Positions 54,768-64,000 of a DNA stretch of 64,000 bases are shown here, piece after piece. Location of the stretch: NCBI GenBank assembly GCA_963989245.1, contig OZ022340.1, positions 34,341,710-34,405,709 on the forward strand. The letters run 5' to 3'. Each line of letters begins with the position of its first letter. Positions within the stretch are counted from its first letter, which is position 1. A program made the translations under genes and the position numbers. Below the pieces are notes generated by a model. It was not told the origin of the DNA. It was given only the letters and a program-made list of their open reading frames with translations, and made no database searches. Origin of the DNA: Nansenia antarctica. Its lineage: Eukaryota; Chordata; Actinopteri; Argentiniformes; Microstomatidae.

Positions 54768-55799
54768 ATGGACTATTTGGAATATCTAAATGAGGACCAA
54801 CATGCACGACAAAGGCCAGCCAGACGAATACTGCTGGATAGGAGTGATCCATTGAATCAGTTTGATGAAATAACTTTTCGAGACCGCTTTCGTATGTACA
54901 AGGAAAATGCATTGGAGATAATTACTTTGCTTGAGCCTAGACTTTCCTCTCTGTCTCAAAGAGGAGGGCCTGTGTCCAATCAACTGCAAGTTCTGATCAC
55001 TTTGAGGTTCTTGGCATGTGGAATCTTTCATCTTGAAACTGGTGATTTGTGTGGTGTCAGTGAACCAACTGTATGTAGAATAGTTCACAAAGTCTGCAGT
55101 GCCATTTGTGAACTGAGGAGTCTTTACATCAAGTTCCCTGATGCTGCTGGGCAAGCCAACTATAAAGTGCAATTCTATGAATATGGGCACTTCCCAGGAG
55201 TGATTGGCTGTATAGACGGATGTCATGTTCCCATCAAGTGTCCATCAACTCCTGATGCAGAGGAATACAGGAATCGTAAGAACTGGTTTTCAATCAATGT
55301 TCAGGGTGTATGCACTCCTAATTTGGAGTTTTCAAACATTGTTGCCCGTTGGAAAGGTGCAACCCATGATTCAAGGATTTTTCTCAACTCTTCATTGTGT
55401 GCACAATTTGAGAGAGGACAACATAGTGGACTACTACTTGGTGATAGTGGATATGGTCAGAGTAACTATTTATTCACACCACATCTAAATCCCACAACAG
55501 CTGAGCAGCAAAGGTACAACAGAGCTCATATCCGTACTAGAGGGATGGTCGAGCGTATGTTTGGAGTATGGAAAAGTCGATTCCAGTGCTTACGAAATAC
55601 GCTTCGTTTCAAGCCAAGAAGATGCTGCAAAGTGATCATTGCTACAGCTGTGCTGCACAACTACCTGAAGCAGCATGGCTGTCCTGATCTGCCAATGGAA
55701 GATCAGGATGATGCAGATGTGCCCGTGGCAGAGGCAGCCAATGACCAGCGAGGACTTGCACACAGAGCTGCTTTCACAGTGCAGCACTTCAGCATTTAA
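54768..55799 (+). CDS. Harbinger transposase (HARBI1-like)
   Basis: The start is the ATG at 54768 (MDYLEYLNEDQHARQRPARR); upstream in-frame codons exist but without an ATG. It encodes 343 residues, about the length of HARBI1. The N-terminal part has a helix-turn-helix-like region (LCGVSEPTVCRIVHKVC). The DDE_Tnp_4 catalytic residues appear in GVIGCIDGCHVPIK, LLLGDSGYGQSNYL and GMVERMFGVWKSRF, and KNWFSINVQGVC is conserved in the family. No stop or shift is present. It would need the Myb-like partner for nuclear import and DNA binding. Confidence 0.92.
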   Translation: MDYLEYLNEDQHARQRPARRILLDRSDPLNQFDEITFRDRFRMYKENALEIITLLEPRLSSLSQRGGPVSNQLQVLITLRFLACGIFHLETGDLCGVSEPTVCRIVHKVCSAICELRSLYIKFPDAAGQANYKVQFYEYGHFPGVIGCIDGCHVPIKCPSTPDAEEYRNRKNWFSINVQGVCTPNLEFSNIVARWKGATHDSRIFLNSSLCAQFERGQHSGLLLGDSGYGQSNYLFTPHLNPTTAEQQRYNRAHIRTRGMVERMFGVWKSRFQCLRNTLRFKPRRCCKVIIATAVLHNYLKQHGCPDLPMEDQDDADVPVAEAANDQRGLAHRAAFTVQHFSI

Positions 55800-55973
55800 A
55801 TATGGAATGTATTCATTATGGTATAGTTTTGCTTGCATACTGTTTCTGTACAAAATTACAATAATGTAAAGCAAAATTAAACGAGTGAACCAAGGCTGGT
55901 TAAAATGTAGTTTGTGATGATTAATACTCACTCACACTCACATGCCAAATGACAATACATTTATTTTTATTTT

Positions 55974-56246
55974 TCACAATTCTTCATATTCACCATGGCT
56001 ACTGGTATGCAGAATTCTTTTTTGGAGCATAGCCCTCTGTCCCAATTTCATATCCAGTTCAACCTCTAGAATTCTCATTTTCATTTCATGTTCTTCTTTT
56101 AAATATGCAATTTTATGCTCATAAAATTCTCTGGCTAACTTTTCATGCATAGTTATCTTTTTTGGTCTCTGTTGGTTGGTAGCAGCTTCATCTAGCGGAT
56201 GTGGAGGGTTCAGGCTCGTTGTGAACTGGCTCTTGATTGGTTTCCT
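55974..56246 (-). pseudogene. Harbinger Myb-like gene, 3' coding block
   Basis: On the minus strand, after a TTTTTTCCAG acceptor, the sequence encodes a segment rich in E and P, then MHEKLAREFYEHKIAYLKEE and HEMKMRILEVELDMKLGQRA, then a stop at 55974-55976. A basic/acidic coiled-coil tail of this kind ends Myb/SANT-like proteins of Harbingers. The start of this block reads sensibly (NQEPVHNEPEPSTSA) in one frame and the coiled coil in another, suggesting a one-base shift near 56190. The copy is therefore probably defective. Confidence 0.6.
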
Positions 56247-56274
56247 CTGGAAAAAAGACCACTGTTACAAACTC

Positions 56275-56419
56275 TTTCTTTCTTTCTTAATTCTTTTTAT
56301 TGATTTTTAGACATATACGTTAGACATTACACGTTACTTATGGGATGGTCGGGTGAGCTGGTTCATATCAGGCATAGAGGCATGTAGACAACGTTTACAT
56401 GAAAAAAAAAAAAAAATAA

Positions 56420-56453
<34 letters not shown>

Positions 56454-58095
56454 GGTAGTAAATACCTAGAAAATGGAGAGCCACCTCCATCAGCCCCTAT
56501 ACAGCCTAGTATGCCCCTAGATGTTTCCCACCCCCAGTTCATCATTGATAAAAAGAAAGAAATAGAACGTAATGGTAATATCCCTAAAAGAAATGAGATT
56601 AACACAAACCAAAAGCATAACCCCAAACAAACCATAACATAAAATCAAAATCATAATAGAACAATGAGGGTAAGGAGGGGGGGGGGGGGGTATCTAGTCA
56701 TCATCTGGTTGAATGGTGATCTTAATCAGGTGGTCGGCGAAAGGCTTCCAAGTCATGTCAAAGGTTGTATTGTACTTTCTAAGTGAAAATCTAAATTTTT
56801 CTAGTTTAATGTGGTTCAGGATCTCTTTGAGCCAGCTATTATGTGAAGGGGGGAGGGTGTGCTTCCATTTAAATAGGATAAGTCTTCTTGCCAGTAGCGT
56901 TGTAAAGGCAAGGAAGCGTCTCTTTGTAAGCGAAAACATGGGTGTTGTAGGCGGTGGGATACCAATTCCAAATAGGGCTGTGAGAGGTTCAGGATCGAGC
57001 TTCCTGTCAAAAACTGTCCCGAGTGTGTCAAATACCTGGCGCCAAAAGTCTGTCATTTTCGGACAAGACCAAAACATGTGGGTGTGGTTAGCAGGTGATT
57101 GTTTGCATCTGTTGCAAGTGTCGCTGGTGTCTGGATATATTTTTGCCAGTCGAGCATTCGTGTAATGTACTCTGAAGAGGACCTTGCATTGTAATAAGCC
57201 GTGTCTAGCACACATAGAGGTTGAATGGACTAGATCAAGGATTTGCTCCCACTGATCGTCAGGTATCGGCACCCCAATTTCCTGTTCCCAGGTCTGTTTC
57301 AGGTGGGCTGCTGGAGCCGGGTTGAGGGAGTCAATGGAGTCATACATTATGGAGATGGAGCGTTTCTGAGCGGGCTTTGGACTGAGTAAAGAGTCGAACG
57401 GGGACCCGGGTGGGTGATTGGGGAAGTGGGGGTATTTAGTTTTAATAAAATGTCTGACCTGGAGAAAACGGAAAAGGTGAGATTGGGGCAGTTCAAACCT
57501 GGATGAGAGCTCTGCAAAGTCTGTAAAAATTCCGTCCTTGTAGAGATCTTTGACACAAGCTAAGCCTTTGTCACGCCAAATACGAAAGGTGGGGTCAAAA
57601 GAGGAGGGTGGGAATAAGTGATTTTCATAGATTGGGGCCAGGGTGGAAGGTTTATCCATTCCATAATGTTTACGGAATTGTAGTCAGATCTTAGTCGAAT
57701 TGGTGACAACTGGGTTTTGGGAGATGTTGTGGATTTTAAGAGGAAGTTGTGCCGTGAGGAGAGACTGAAGGGAGACCTTTGATGACTGTAGTTCTATCTG
57801 GGCCCATGAGGGAGGTGTTTCGGCCCTGTCTTTGAACCAATGACGAAGTTTATCGATATTGCACGACCAGTAATATTGAATGAAGTTGGGTAAGGCTAAA
57901 CCGCCGGATTTCTTGGGAAGTTGTAGGATAGCTTTCTTAATTCGTGGAGGTTTATTAGCCCATAGGAACGAGGATATCAGCTGATCTAGTTGACGAAAAA
58001 GGACTTACTCAGAAAGATCGGGACGTGTTGGAACAAGTAGAGAAGTTTAGGGAGAATCACCATTTTAACTGTTCACCATTTCAGAATCACCATTT
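56275..58095 (-). mobile_element. 5'-truncated L1 retrotransposon, 15-bp target duplication
   Basis: The target duplication CACTGTTACAAACTC occurs at 56260-56274 and 58096-58110. The minus strand carries the C-terminal part of an L1-type ORF2 (below) and ends in an AAAG-rich tail at 56275-56290 on the plus strand (TTTCTTTC). A TA repeat lies at 56421-56452. Confidence 0.92.
56694..58065 (-). pseudogene. L1 ORF2 C-terminal fragment
   Basis: From about 58065 the minus strand reads QLDQLISSFLWANKPPRIKK and LPKKSGGLALPNFIQYYWSC, typical of the region after the reverse transcriptase in L1/Tx1 elements. A TGA near 57685 interrupts it. From 57659 an open block of 321 codons follows, including RDKGLACVKDLYKDGIFTDF and the cysteine-histidine segment CNRCKQSPANHTHMFWSC. 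The endonuclease and catalytic core are absent through truncation. Confidence 0.85.
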
Positions 58096-58189
58096 CACTG
58101 TTACAAACTCAAATAAACTAATATGGTCCTGTAACCAATTTACTTCCTGAGCTATATTTACCATTTGTGCTCAGTTCTCCATGTTCACT

Positions 58190-58365
58190 GTGTGTTAATG
58201 GTCATTGTCTGGTATACCATCCAGAGGTTGCTGGTGCTCTATTATACCAGACAGCAAGTCACCCAATTCATCAGATGTGTCCTTTATTGGTGGTCCACCA
58301 CCTGTAATAAATCGCTCTCTTCTGCTTGCTGCATTCTCTTTTTTTAATCCCAGTTTAATGTTCTT
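58190..58365 (-). pseudogene. Harbinger Myb-like gene, middle coding block
   Basis: The minus strand reads LWKNIKLGLKKENAASRRER, then FITGGGPP, then SDELGDLLSGIIEHQQPLDG. The WKN...K segment is the last helix of the Myb/SANT repeat and RRERFITGGGPP its usual continuation in Harbinger Myb proteins. It continues the exon at 59879-60085. The expected acceptor reads AA rather than AG at the phase that would join the two, so splicing of this copy is doubtful. Confidence 0.6.
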
Positions 58366-58769
58366 CCATAGAACTTATGAAGGCAGATATCATTCATTAG
58401 TTTTCTTTTTTGATGTGACAAAAATAGTAATATGGGAAATCTGAAATACTGGTACTGATAAGGCATAATAAAAATAAGTGTGTCTCCTGATAATTTAGGT
58501 CATGGTGGAGAAATGATTTTATTTTATATTTCTTTCCCCCTCACATAGGTATGGATCTTCCTTTGTGCAACATATCTTACTCTACCACCATGTTTAACAT
58601 TCATATGGCCCCTTAAAATAGGTTACTATCGTTTTAAAACAGGATATTCATTCAATGTGAATGCTACAAGCAGCAGGAGTATTGTTACAGTATATGAGAG
58701 CCAGATATGAGAGAAACAGATTGAACTTGACATAAATGTCTTGAAATAATTTGGGTAGGGCATAAATGG

Positions 58770-59812
58770 GATGTATAAGTGGGATGTATCTCGGGGGGGG
58801 ACGAGGCGGCGTACAGGGATGAGGTAGAGCAACTGAGCAAGCTGTGCAAGGTTAACAACCTGCTGCTGAACAAGTCAAAGACCCAGGAATTCATCGTAGA
58901 CTTCAGGAGGAAAAAGTCCGAGATCCAGCCCCTGCTCATCGACGGAGAGAGCGTGGAGAGAGTCTCAACCCTCCGATTCCTGGGACATCACATGTGGGAT
59001 GACCTGACCTGGAAGGACAACACAAAAGGCACCATCAAGAGGGCACAACAGCGGCTATACACCCTGAGATGCCTCAGGAAGGAACACAACAAGCAGGAGA
59101 TACTGGTGGCCTTCTACCGCGGCGCAGTGGAGAGCATCCTCACCTACGGCATCTGCAACTGGTTCTCCAGCTGCACAACAGCGGAGAGAAATGCGCTACA
59201 GAGAGTAGTGAGAACAGCACAGAAGATCACCGGCGCCCCCCTCCCCTCTCTGGAAGAGCTGTACAACACACGCTGTCTCAGGAAGGCCTCAAAGATCTCC
59301 AGGGACCCGACCCACCCTGGGCACGTACACTTTACCAGGCTGCCCTCGGAAAGGAGGTTCAGGACCCTGGCCGCTAAGACAAACAGACTGAAGAACTGCT
59401 TCTACCACAGGGCCGTCCAGGCCCTGAACACAGCAAAGACCTAAGTTCTGGGCCCTGGACAGTCTGGACGGATTGTATGGCAGCTGCTGGACTGAAAAAA
59501 ATCAGGTGTAGTGCTGAGGCACAAACATGTACATTTCAAGCCTGCAAACTGTGACACTTTAAATAACGTGAAAAAAATACTATTGTGCAATAATGACAAC
59601 CCTAGTCGACTATCTGTACAGTATAGTACAGTGGATTGTGTACATAGCCTTTATTTATGTAAACCAGCTCCTTCCCTTCTTGTGATTTTTTTCTAAAAGT
59701 TTCTTTTTTTTTTCCCTTTCCTAACACCAGGGGAGCCACCCCTCCTAAATGTCGTTGTTTGGTACCTGTACTGTAGCAATGACAATAAAGTCCATTCATT
59801 CATTCATTCAAA
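58770..59812 (+). mobile_element. 5'-truncated L2/CR1-like LINE
   Basis: Plus-strand copy of the LINE family at 12171-16459. It opens inside the reverse transcriptase (CISGGDEAAYRDEVEQLSKL) and reads without a stop to ALNTAKT at 59444. The 3' UTR ends TGACAATAAAGTCCATTCAT with an ATTC tail at about 59795-59812. The catalytic core is missing. Confidence 0.88.
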
Positions 59813-59878
59813 TAAGCAGGGTATAGGCAACAGGAAACAAACACATCTTTTTGTGCCTAATAATGAAGATTAACTCAC

Positions 59879-60085
59879 CTGCAGTTGTTGTACTGTTCTT
59901 GTGGTGACATCTTCATTTGCATTGAATTCATTGCCAATTGCAGTCCAAGCACTTCTTTTCTTCTGTTCAATAGCAGCAGTATGGATTTTGCTTTCAATGA
60001 CTGGATGGTTTGATACAATTTGTTTTAGTAGTGTTTTTTCATGCTCACTATAATTTTTGGAGCGAATTCTCTTTGCCTCTGCCAT
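59879..60085 (-). CDS. Harbinger Myb/SANT-like protein, exon 1
   Basis: The ATG at 60085 encodes MAEAKRIRSKNYSEHEKTLL and continues to TTRTVQQLQ. The donor GTGAGT follows at 59878. The tryptophan-containing SAWTAIGNEFNA is the second helix of a Myb/SANT-type DNA-binding domain. In two-gene Harbingers this protein binds the transposon ends and brings the transposase to the nucleus. Later coding blocks lie at 58365-58190 and 56246-55974 and look damaged, so this exon is intact but the gene probably is not. Confidence 0.75.
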
Positions 60086-60356
60086 TGTCTTGTCTCAAAA
60101 TTCACTGCAACAATGGTGTTTTATACTCCATTTCGGGTTTTCATGAGCACAATTGGAGACCAGCCTGTGCTCCCACTTAGTCTAATGAGGCTTGAACTAG
60201 GTGTTCTCATTAAGCTTACTCCAGGACTCCATAGTCTCAGACTAACTAAGCCAAATTTAAGCCATGTCCATGCAAGCCACTTAAATAGCCAGGATTAACT
60301 AGTCTGACTTAGGCCTACTCCTGTCTTAATTTAAGCCCTGTCTCCGAAACCGGCCC

Positions 60357-61339
60357 CAAATGTTACAAATATCAGTCTTATCCACTGTATCTAATTCAGC
60401 ACTGAAGCCTGAAGATTGAGCACAGTGTGTGTCCCCTTGCGACCTCTGCTGATATAAAAGAGAATTGCAGGCTTGGAGAAAAAGATGGCAGCCGAATACC
60501 TAGGCAAATACACAGAAACACACAGAAATACTGCAAAATCGCTTTATACTAACTCGATTTTGAAAATGTAAAGATGCTGGGTGGTAGAACGCACATATCT
60601 AGGAAAAGTCATGAAAGGTGGGTCCTGAAATTTGTTCGAGTGCAAAGGTAGAAATTGTTTTGTACTCACTGAGATCAAATGACACCTCATGGCTGCCCTA
60701 GTGTTAAAAGTCCCAGTGCTACCAATCACAACACAACAGAGTGGCACCATACAAATGTAATATTAAACTCCCATATTTATTCTTTAAACAAACCAGCTCA
60801 TTTAGTTTTAACACTATAACATGCAGGCACTCCAATTGTAACACAAAACAAAACAAAAAATGTAACATCACCTTTGAGGCCAGTGTTCAAAACACTGTAC
60901 AGGTACAAGTAAAAACAATCATTCTTAAACATGTATGTCACATAGTGTATTCGTACCAGCATCATCCAAAGGTTCAAGCTACACACACATGTCTCTGCCT
61001 GTGTCATTGTTTACATCACTCATGAAGCTTCAGGTGAAATGTGAAATAAATGGTGTGGCCAACAACAGCCCCAACAAGAGACGGACAGTCAGATATGTAG
61101 GCTACTTTACGTTTGTAACACATAAACGCGATGCGAATCACCTCTAATTCGCAGTCGCACGAAGTCGATACGCTTGCTTGAGGTGGTTTTTGCCTTATGC
61201 GAATCACCTCTGACTCGCATCAAGTTTTATGGAAAAAGGTCATTGGAATAAACTCTGACGTAGCGAATTTCAACTCACGTGCCTCAGCTGTTTCTGCTGT
61301 CTGCGTCTCCCTGGGTATTCCCTTACGCGTGATGAAAAC
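60357..61339. other. hAT interior right of Harbinger
   Basis: No gene recognised. Near 61130-61225 the word GCGAATCACCTCT occurs twice (GCGAATCACCTCTAATTCGC and GCGAATCACCTCTGACTCGC). Confidence 0.4.
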
Positions 61340-61480
61340 ATGTCTGGTAAACATGTCTTAGATGGCAAACAGCAAAGAAATGCCACAATATACCAGGACT
61401 TAAGAAACGAGATGCCCAACAAAGGATTTGACAAACCCTGGTTCGTTTTGTGCAACAAGTGGAAGAGTTTGAAGCAGCGG
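61340..61480 (+). pseudogene. Myb/SANT-like domain fragment
   Basis: The ATG at 61340 opens MSGKHVLDGKQQRNATIYQD, then LRNEMPNKGFDKPWFVLCNK and WKSLKQRRQG. Spacing and residues resemble the helix-2/helix-3 part of Myb/SANT-like transposon proteins (IYQ.L...M...G.....C..K.K.LK). The frame then runs into a MITE at 61484. It may be a remnant of another Harbinger-type gene. Confidence 0.45.
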
Positions 61481-61483
61481 AGA

Positions 61484-61572
61484 CAGGGTTGCCAGATGGG
61501 CTGTTTTTTTGTGGATTTAACGGTTTTTAGACTGGTTAGGCTCTAAATTGTCAATCCCATCTGGCAACCCTG
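61484..61572. mobile_element. Short MITE, second copy of CAGGGTTGCCAGAT family
   Basis: 89 bp with perfect inverted ends CAGGGTTGCCAGATGGG / CCCATCTGGCAACCCTG. Same family as 19243-19345. No clear 8-bp duplication. Confidence 0.75.
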
Positions 61573-62154
61573 AGCGCCAGTGAGCGGAGAGTCTACAGAT
61601 AGGATGTTTACAGATGTCGCACTGCTGGAGATGCACACCACACTTTGTTAAAAGAAATAAAGCTTTATTGTACTTTTAAAAATATTTTGTATGTGCTTTT
61701 TGCGTTGCAGTTGGGAGAGCTCTTTACATCAAACTACATACATCATGTCAGCTGTGTGCCAATCAATCAGGGGGGTGGCACCTGTGGTGGCCAATCAGAT
61801 TTCAGGGGTAGCACGTGCCACCCTAGGCCACTCCCTGGACACGCCACTGACACACATACACTTCCCTTCTCTCTCGCTGGCTACTTTTCTGTTTCACATA
61901 CTCTTTTCTCAAATCACACACACACACACAGGCATTTTCATCCTTATCGGCCAATGGGTGGAATCACACACATGCACACAACTTGTTGTTGCCAGTATGT
62001 CATTATAATTTCATCACTCCCTCTTCAACCCTCTGTTCCTTCTCCCCTCTTCTCTGACCTCTCCTCCCCTTCATCCCTCCCTCTCACCTCCAATTTCCCT
62101 CTCCGTCCCTGACCTCTTGCTCTCCCCCCCCCCCCCTCCTCCATCCCTCTCTAG

Positions 62155-62316
62155 GAGAGATCTCGAAGCACAAGGGTCCTCCTGTCTTCAAGCAGGCCGA
62201 GCGGTACAAGATGGTGCGGGCCATCAAGTGGGTGGACGAGATCGTGGAGGGGGCGCCGTACGTCACCACTCTGGAGACCCTGGACAAGTACAACAGTGAC
62301 TTCTGCGTGCACGGAG
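62155..62316 (+). CDS. pcyt2: PCYT2 exon 3
   Basis: 162 nt following CTCTCTAG. GA completes the glycine codon from exon 2, then EISKHKGPPVFKQAERYKMV, RAIKWVDEIVEGAPYVTTLE and TLDKYNSDFCVHG, ending with one base of an aspartate codon. The donor is GTTAGA at 62317, a GT of moderate strength. YVTTLETLDKYNSDFCVHG is strongly conserved in PCYT2 first domains. The acceptor follows a long C/CT tract. The exon is intact. Confidence 0.95.
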
Positions 62317-62370
62317 GTTAGAGCGCCACCTGCTGCACGGGAGGGGGATTGTGATAATGCAAACGAGAAC

Positions 62371-62595
62371 ACATTTAGGAGGGGCCAGGGGCGTTCTAGG
62401 GGAGGGGCCAGGGGCGTTCTAGGGGAGGGGCCAGGGGCGTTCTAGGGGAGGGGCCAGGGGCGTTCTAGGGGAGGGGCCAGGGGCGTTCTAGGGTAGGGGC
62501 CAGGGGCGTTCTAGGGGAGGGGCCAGGGGTGTTCTAGGGGAGGGGCCAGGGGTGTTCTAGGGGAGGGGCCAGGGGCGTTCTAGGGGAGGGGCCAG
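62371..62595. repeat. Minisatellite, unit 23 bp
   Basis: About ten copies of GGGGAGGGGCCAGGGGCGTT plus CTA. Confidence 0.95.
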
Positions 62596-62624
62596 AACAC
62601 TCTAAACGCAGCCACAGCTGCGAA

Positions 62625-62882
62625 CGCTGCTAACAGCTAGTGGCTAACAACACATCGCTACGAAGGTCTAAACTGTATTTCAATAACATCACAACATGCT
62701 GGGAGAACATCGACATGCTAAAAACACGTAACTACACATAACTAGATCACACAGTTCTTGCTTTTGAACACATCCTAAAACGAAAGTATGTTTACAAGTC
62801 AAGTCTCCCTTACCGGTAGCCTCCGGCAAACGAGAATAGGGAATCCAATCCACAAATTACAAGTATTTAGTGATCGTTAAAC
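62625..62882. repeat. Copy of the unclassified dispersed repeat
   Basis: Matches 17517-17772 over most of its length in the same orientation (AACATCACAACATGCTG..., TTTAGTGATCGTTAAAC). Confidence 0.75.
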
Positions 62883-62952
62883 ACACGTCCAGATGTACAC
62901 TGTACTGGTGATGATGTCAAAGGGTGGATGATGATGTCAGAGGGTGGATGAT

Positions 62953-63185
62953 GTTAATAATAATAATAATAATTCATTGTATTTATATAGCGCTTTTCCG
63001 GGGCTCAAAGACGCTGACAATATGGGAAAAACAGAAAACACAGAAACAACAAGCAACAGATAACACAGATGAACACATAGAACACAGAGTTAACCAACAG
63101 GCACAGGGAACAATTAACACAGCAATGTCCAGGGGGGGAGGGTTAGGGGAGATGGTTAGGGGTAGGGAAGGTTGTACAGGTAGGT
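62953..63185. mobile_element. Fish dispersed repeat inserted in minisatellite
   Basis: TAATAATAATAATAATTCAT followed by TTTATATAGCGCTTTTCC and ending GTTGTACAGGTAGGTTTTGA. The 'tatatagcgcttttc' motif is common at ends of fish repeats. Minisatellite units flank both sides. The class is uncertain. Confidence 0.55.
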
Positions 63186-63895
63186 TTTGAGGTGGGTTGA
63201 TGATGTCAGAGCGGTGATGATGATGTCAGAGGGTTGATGATGATGTCAGAGGGTTAGTGATGATGTCAGAGGGTTAGTGATGTCAGAGGGTTAGTGATAA
63301 TGTCAGAGGGTTAGTGATGTCAGAGGATTGATGATGTCAGAGGGTTGATGATGATGTCAGAGGGTTGGTGATGATGTCAGAGGGTTAGTGATGATGTCAG
63401 AGGGTTAGTGATGATGTCAGAGGGGTGATGGTGATGATGTCAGAGGGGTTGGTGATGATGTCAGAGGGTTAGTGATGATGTCAGAGGGGTTGGTGATGAT
63501 GTCAGTGGGGTTGGTGATGGTGTCAGAGGGTGGATGATGATGTCAGAGGGGTGATGGTGATGATGTCAGAGGGGTTGGTGATGATGTCAGAGGGGTGATG
63601 GTGATGATGTCAGAGGGGTTGGTGATGACGTCAGAGGGGTTGGTGATGATGTCAGAGGGGTTGGTGATGATGTCAGTGGGGTTGGTGATGATGTCAGAGG
63701 GTGGATGATGATGTCAGAGGAGTGATGGTGATGATGTCAGAGGGGTGATGGTGATGATGTCAGAGGGGTTGGTGATGACGTCAGAGGGGTTGGTGATGAT
63801 GTCAGAGGGGTTGGTGATGATGTCAGAGGTGTTGGTGATGATGTCAGAGGGGTGATGGTGATGATGTCAGAGGGGTTGGTGATGATGATGGTGTT
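63186..63895. repeat. Minisatellite, unit about 20 bp
   Basis: Roughly 30 units of GATGATGTCAGAGGGGTTGGT with shorter variants. It fills most of intron 3 up to the acceptor of exon 4; a few units also precede the insert at 62953. Confidence 0.95.
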
Positions 63896-63904
63896 GTTGT
63901 TTAG

Positions 63905-64000
63905 ATGACATCACCCTGACGGTGGACGGTAAGGACACGTACGCGGAGGTGAAGCGGGAGCAGCGTTACCGGGAGTGTAAACGCACCCAGGGGGTCTCCA
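63905..64000 (+). CDS. pcyt2: PCYT2 exon 4 (continues past window)
   Basis: After GTTGTTGTTTAG, the bases AT complete an aspartate codon, then DITLTVDGKDTYAEVKREQR and YRECKRTQGVS, where the window stops. RECKRTQGVS is the conserved end of the first nucleotidyltransferase domain. The polypyrimidine tract is weak (T/G rather than T/C), bordering the minisatellite. The second cytidylyltransferase domain must lie to the right. Confidence 0.94.

Larger units (their letters stand above)
54488..60356. mobile_element. PIF/Harbinger transposon with transposase and Myb-like gene
   Basis: The ends GGGCCGGTTTCGGAGACAAG and, inverted, GGGCCGGTTTCGGAGACAGG are followed on both sides by GGCTTAA and then subterminal TAAGCCTAGTC/AGTCTGACTTAGGCC-type words. 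It carries two convergent genes, as Harbingers do: a transposase on + and a Myb/SANT-like DNA-binding protein on -. An L1 fragment (56275-58095) and a LINE fragment (about 58770-59812) have inserted between them. The 3-bp target duplication could not be settled. Confidence 0.9.
52963..61849. mobile_element. hAT insertion in PCYT2 intron 2, carrying an ORF and a Harbinger
   Basis: The ends CAGGGGCGTGTCCAG and, inverted, CAGTGGCGTGTCCAG are flanked by a perfect ACACACAT at 52955-52962 and 61850-61857. The target was a CA microsatellite, whose two halves remain on either side, so the 8-mer alone is weaker proof, but the TIRs agree as well. It contains no recognisable hAT transposase; inside are the ORF 53330-53932, the Harbinger 54488-60356 and a Myb/SANT-like fragment near 61340. 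Confidence 0.8.

Noticed and set aside
54485..60360. A specific 3-bp target duplication for the Harbinger
   Set aside because: ATT/CAA or shifted alternatives do not match as direct repeats; left unresolved.
61645..62112. 155-codon frame upstream of PCYT2 exon 3
   Set aside because: Crosses a hAT end, CA repeats and the pyrimidine tract of the acceptor; not coding.

Overview
This window is vertebrate nuclear DNA, almost certainly from a ray-finned fish. The evidence is spliced host exons with fish/vertebrate-type proteins, the fish-typical mix of hAT, Tc1, PIF/Harbinger, Ty3/Gypsy (including a chromodomain Tf1/sushi element), BEL/Pao, L2/CR1-like LINEs and L1, plus abundant dinucleotide and minisatellite repeats and a 200-N assembly gap. 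It contains no prokaryotic genes and no CRISPR array.

Host genes. Two are visible, both on the + strand. (1) Positions 1-6032 hold two exons of an inter-alpha-trypsin-inhibitor heavy chain (ITIH) VIT domain, at 412-516 and 5870-6032. The intron between them carries a partial duplication of the first exon, a Harbinger-like MITE and a complete, very young Ty3/Gypsy element. No later ITIH exon was found. (2) PCYT2 (ethanolamine-phosphate cytidylyltransferase, CDP-ethanolamine pathway) has exon 1 at 31302-31423, exon 2 at 52833-52921, exon 3 at 62155-62316 and exon 4 from 63905 to the window end. All junction phases fit.

Layout. 6268-8766: decayed Tc1 with a LINE fragment inside. 8767-10767: intergenic. 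10768-31080: an inferred hAT insertion of about 20 kb next to the PCYT2 promoter, filled by nested elements. These are hAT 11021-18223 containing hAT 11175-16698, which contains an L2/CR1-like LINE that is itself split by a CAG-flanked TIR element with two tRNA-like sequences; then a SINE; a degraded Ty3/Gypsy 18848-30000 with an intact chromodomain Tf1/sushi retrotransposon (20318-25815, minus strand) in its gag; and a palindrome-rich TIR element 30322-31043. PCYT2 intron 1 (31424-52832): microsatellites, minisatellites, LINE tails, a 41-bp tandem array made of copies of the exon-2 splice acceptor, and hAT 38491-52790 carrying a broken BEL/Pao retrotransposon (minus strand) with further insertions and the assembly gap. 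Intron 2 (52922-62154): hAT 52963-61849 carrying an unrecognised 201-codon reading frame and a two-gene Harbinger transposon (54488-60356) with L1 and LINE inserts. Intron 3 is mostly tandem repeats.

Most element boundaries rest on target-site duplications read directly from the sequence: GTTAG, ATCTC, GGGAAC, TATGTGGC, CTCTAGAG, TCCGAGTC, CTACCTTA, CTTAAACT, ACACACAT, and a 15-bp L1 duplication. The points most worth a second look are the eight extra copies of the exon-2 acceptor in PCYT2 intron 1, the sushi element with an 11-nt self-complementary primer site and a GGGAAAC frameshift site, and the unrecognised cysteine/histidine-motif ORF at 53330.
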